Source: Pseudomonadota bacterium (GTDB lineage: Bacteria > Pseudomonadota > Alphaproteobacteria > Caulobacterales > Caulobacteraceae). From it: 6,509 nt of DNA. Positions within the stretch are counted from its first letter, which is position 1, and each line of letters opens with the position of its first letter. The stretch lies in the NCBI GenBank assembly GCA_023445955.1, contig JAEXJH010000535.1, positions 1 through 6,509 of the forward strand, written 5' to 3'. Below, one piece after another: positions 5,785 to 6,509 of the stretch. The position numbers and the translations under genes were made by a program. The notes under the pieces are model-generated. The model did not search any database, was not told where the DNA came from, and saw only the letters and a list, made by a program, of their open reading frames with translations.

Positions 5785-6384
5785 TTAGCCTTCGGTGGTG
5801 GTGTCGCCGGCGTCCGACTGGGCGGCCGACGAGGCCTTCAGGGTCGCGATCACGAAGTCGCGGTCCACGGCCGGCTTCACGCCTTCCGGCAGCTTCACTT
5901 CCGAGATGCGGATGGTGTCGCCGATGTCGTGCGAGGCCAGGTCGATGACCAGCTCTTCCGGGATCTTGTCGGCCGGGCAGGCCAGTTCGACGGTGTGACG
6001 GATCACTTCCAGCGAGCCGCCCTTCTTCATGCCGACCGAGATGTCCTGGTTCTTGAAGTGGACCGGGACTTCGATCTTGATCAGTTGGTGCTCCGAGACG
6101 CGGAACAGGTCGAAGTGGATCGGCTCGTCGGTGACCGGGTGGAATTGGATCGACTTGGCGATGACCGCTTGCTTCTCTTCGCCGTACTGCAGGGTGACCA
6201 GGTGGCCCAGCAGCTTGCCGGTGTACAGCGACTTGCGGAATTCGTTGGCGCGCACGGCGATGTTCACCGGGGCCTTGCCGCCGCCGTACAGGGTGCCCGG
6301 GACCTTGCCTTCGCGGCGGACAGCGCGGGCCGCGCCGGTGCCGGCGCCGTCACGGACTTCAACGTTCAGAATGATCTCGGCCAT
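5785..6384 (-). CDS. rplY: 50S ribosomal protein L25, CTC (general stress) form, 199 aa
   Basis: Binds the loop E region of 5S rRNA in the central protuberance of the large ribosomal subunit. The N-terminal L25 domain spans about 1-92 and includes REGKVPGTLYGGGKAPVNIAV (24-44 region) and the conserved FHPVTDEPIHFDL (81-93). It is followed by the CTC/TL5-type C-terminal domain (about 98-185: IEVPVHFKN, then PEELVIDLASHDIGDTIRIS and PEGVKPAVDRDFVIATL). The tail of about 15 residues is acidic and Ser/Thr-rich. The two-domain length fits the CTC form rather than the 94-aa E. coli form. ATG 6384 gives the standard MAEI start with a modest AGAAAG ribosome-binding site about 9 bases upstream, directly after a leader hairpin. 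It is followed by its own terminator and then pth, a common alphaproteobacterial gene order. Confidence 0.96.
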   Translation of the reverse strand: MAEIILNVEVRDGAGTGAARAVRREGKVPGTLYGGGKAPVNIAVRANEFRKSLYTGKLLGHLVTLQYGEEKQAVIAKSIQFHPVTDEPIHFDLFRVSEHQLIKIEVPVHFKNQDISVGMKKGGSLEVIRHTVELACPADKIPEELVIDLASHDIGDTIRISEVKLPEGVKPAVDRDFVIATLKASSAAQSDAGDTTTEG

Positions 6385-6398
6385 TGTCGTATCTTTCT

Positions 6399-6415
6399 GA
6401 GAGCCGGATGCTCTC
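6399..6415 (-). promoter_or_regulatory. hairpin in the rplY 5' leader
   Basis: GAGAGC, five bases (ATCCG), GCTCTC on the minus strand: a perfect 6-bp stem ending 14 bases before the rplY start codon and abutting the AGAAAG ribosome-binding site. It could affect initiation. E. coli rplY is known to be autoregulated by L25, but no specific resemblance to that leader is claimed. Confidence 0.5.
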
Positions 6416-6420
6416 GATGT

Positions 6421-6448
6421 GACCTAGCGCCTATGGCTGTATCGCCAC
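6421..6448 (-). promoter_or_regulatory. possible housekeeping-sigma promoter of rplY
   Basis: On the minus strand GCTAGGTC (6428-6421) resembles the Caulobacter -10 element GCTANAWC with one mismatch. GTGGCG (6448-6443), 14 bases upstream, partly matches the -35 element TTGACG. The resulting transcript would begin just before the leader hairpin. The weak -35 match keeps confidence low. Confidence 0.4.
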
Positions 6449-6485
6449 GCTCGCCAGAGTCGTGTTGGGGTCGCGCTACATACAC

Positions 6486-6499
6486 AAAAGGGCCGGGCG
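6486..6499 (-). terminator. possible right half of an upstream gene's terminator, cut by the window edge
   Basis: The minus strand reads CGCCCGGCCC followed by TTTT and GTGTA, which looks like the 3' arm and T-run of a GC-rich terminator. The matching GGGCCGGGCG arm would have to lie beyond position 6509, so this is inferred only from half of the structure. Confidence 0.3.
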
Positions 6500-6509
6500 A
6501 CGCAACGCC

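Overview
The window is GC-rich (roughly two thirds G+C by eye) chromosomal DNA from an alphaproteobacterium. Caulobacter or a close relative is the best guess. The reasons are strong G/C bias at third codon positions, CTC-type L25 followed by Pth, a TonB-dependent receptor of the kind Caulobacter carries in large numbers, and a possible Caulobacter-like housekeeping promoter. The genus is an inference from composition and protein resemblance, not from a search. All genes lie on the minus strand, so transcription runs from position 6509 towards 1.

In transcription order there are three blocks. (1) Translation block, 6509-4322: rplY (50S ribosomal protein L25/CTC), then a strong intrinsic terminator, then pth (peptidyl-tRNA hydrolase), then, 2 bp after the pth stop, a 250-aa membrane-anchored TPR protein probably translationally coupled to pth. 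(2) Export/uptake block, 4203-526: an 803-aa TonB-dependent outer-membrane receptor followed 9 bp later by a 418-aa PLP-dependent class V aminotransferase-fold protein with an N-terminal twin-arginine motif. The two are almost certainly co-transcribed. The receptor would bring a substrate across the outer membrane and the Tat-exported PLP enzyme would meet it in the periplasm. (3) Tail, 462-1: a 96-aa single-pass membrane protein of unknown function, then the first 27 codons of a KGG-motif (YciG-type) stress protein that runs off the left edge. A nested inverted repeat containing a GGAAC element precedes that gene.

The most interesting element is the receptor/PLP-enzyme pair. It resembles in layout the periplasmic Tat-exported PLP enzyme PvdN of pyoverdine-producing pseudomonads, but here it sits with an uptake receptor and without any visible siderophore biosynthesis genes. 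Its substrate is unknown. I found no CRISPR array, insertion sequence, tRNA or rRNA gene, or phage gene. No stretch longer than 300 bases lacks a gene. The longest non-coding stretches are 6385-6509 (rplY leader), 4204-4321 (receptor leader, nothing convincing beyond its ribosome-binding site), 83-171 and 5695-5784.
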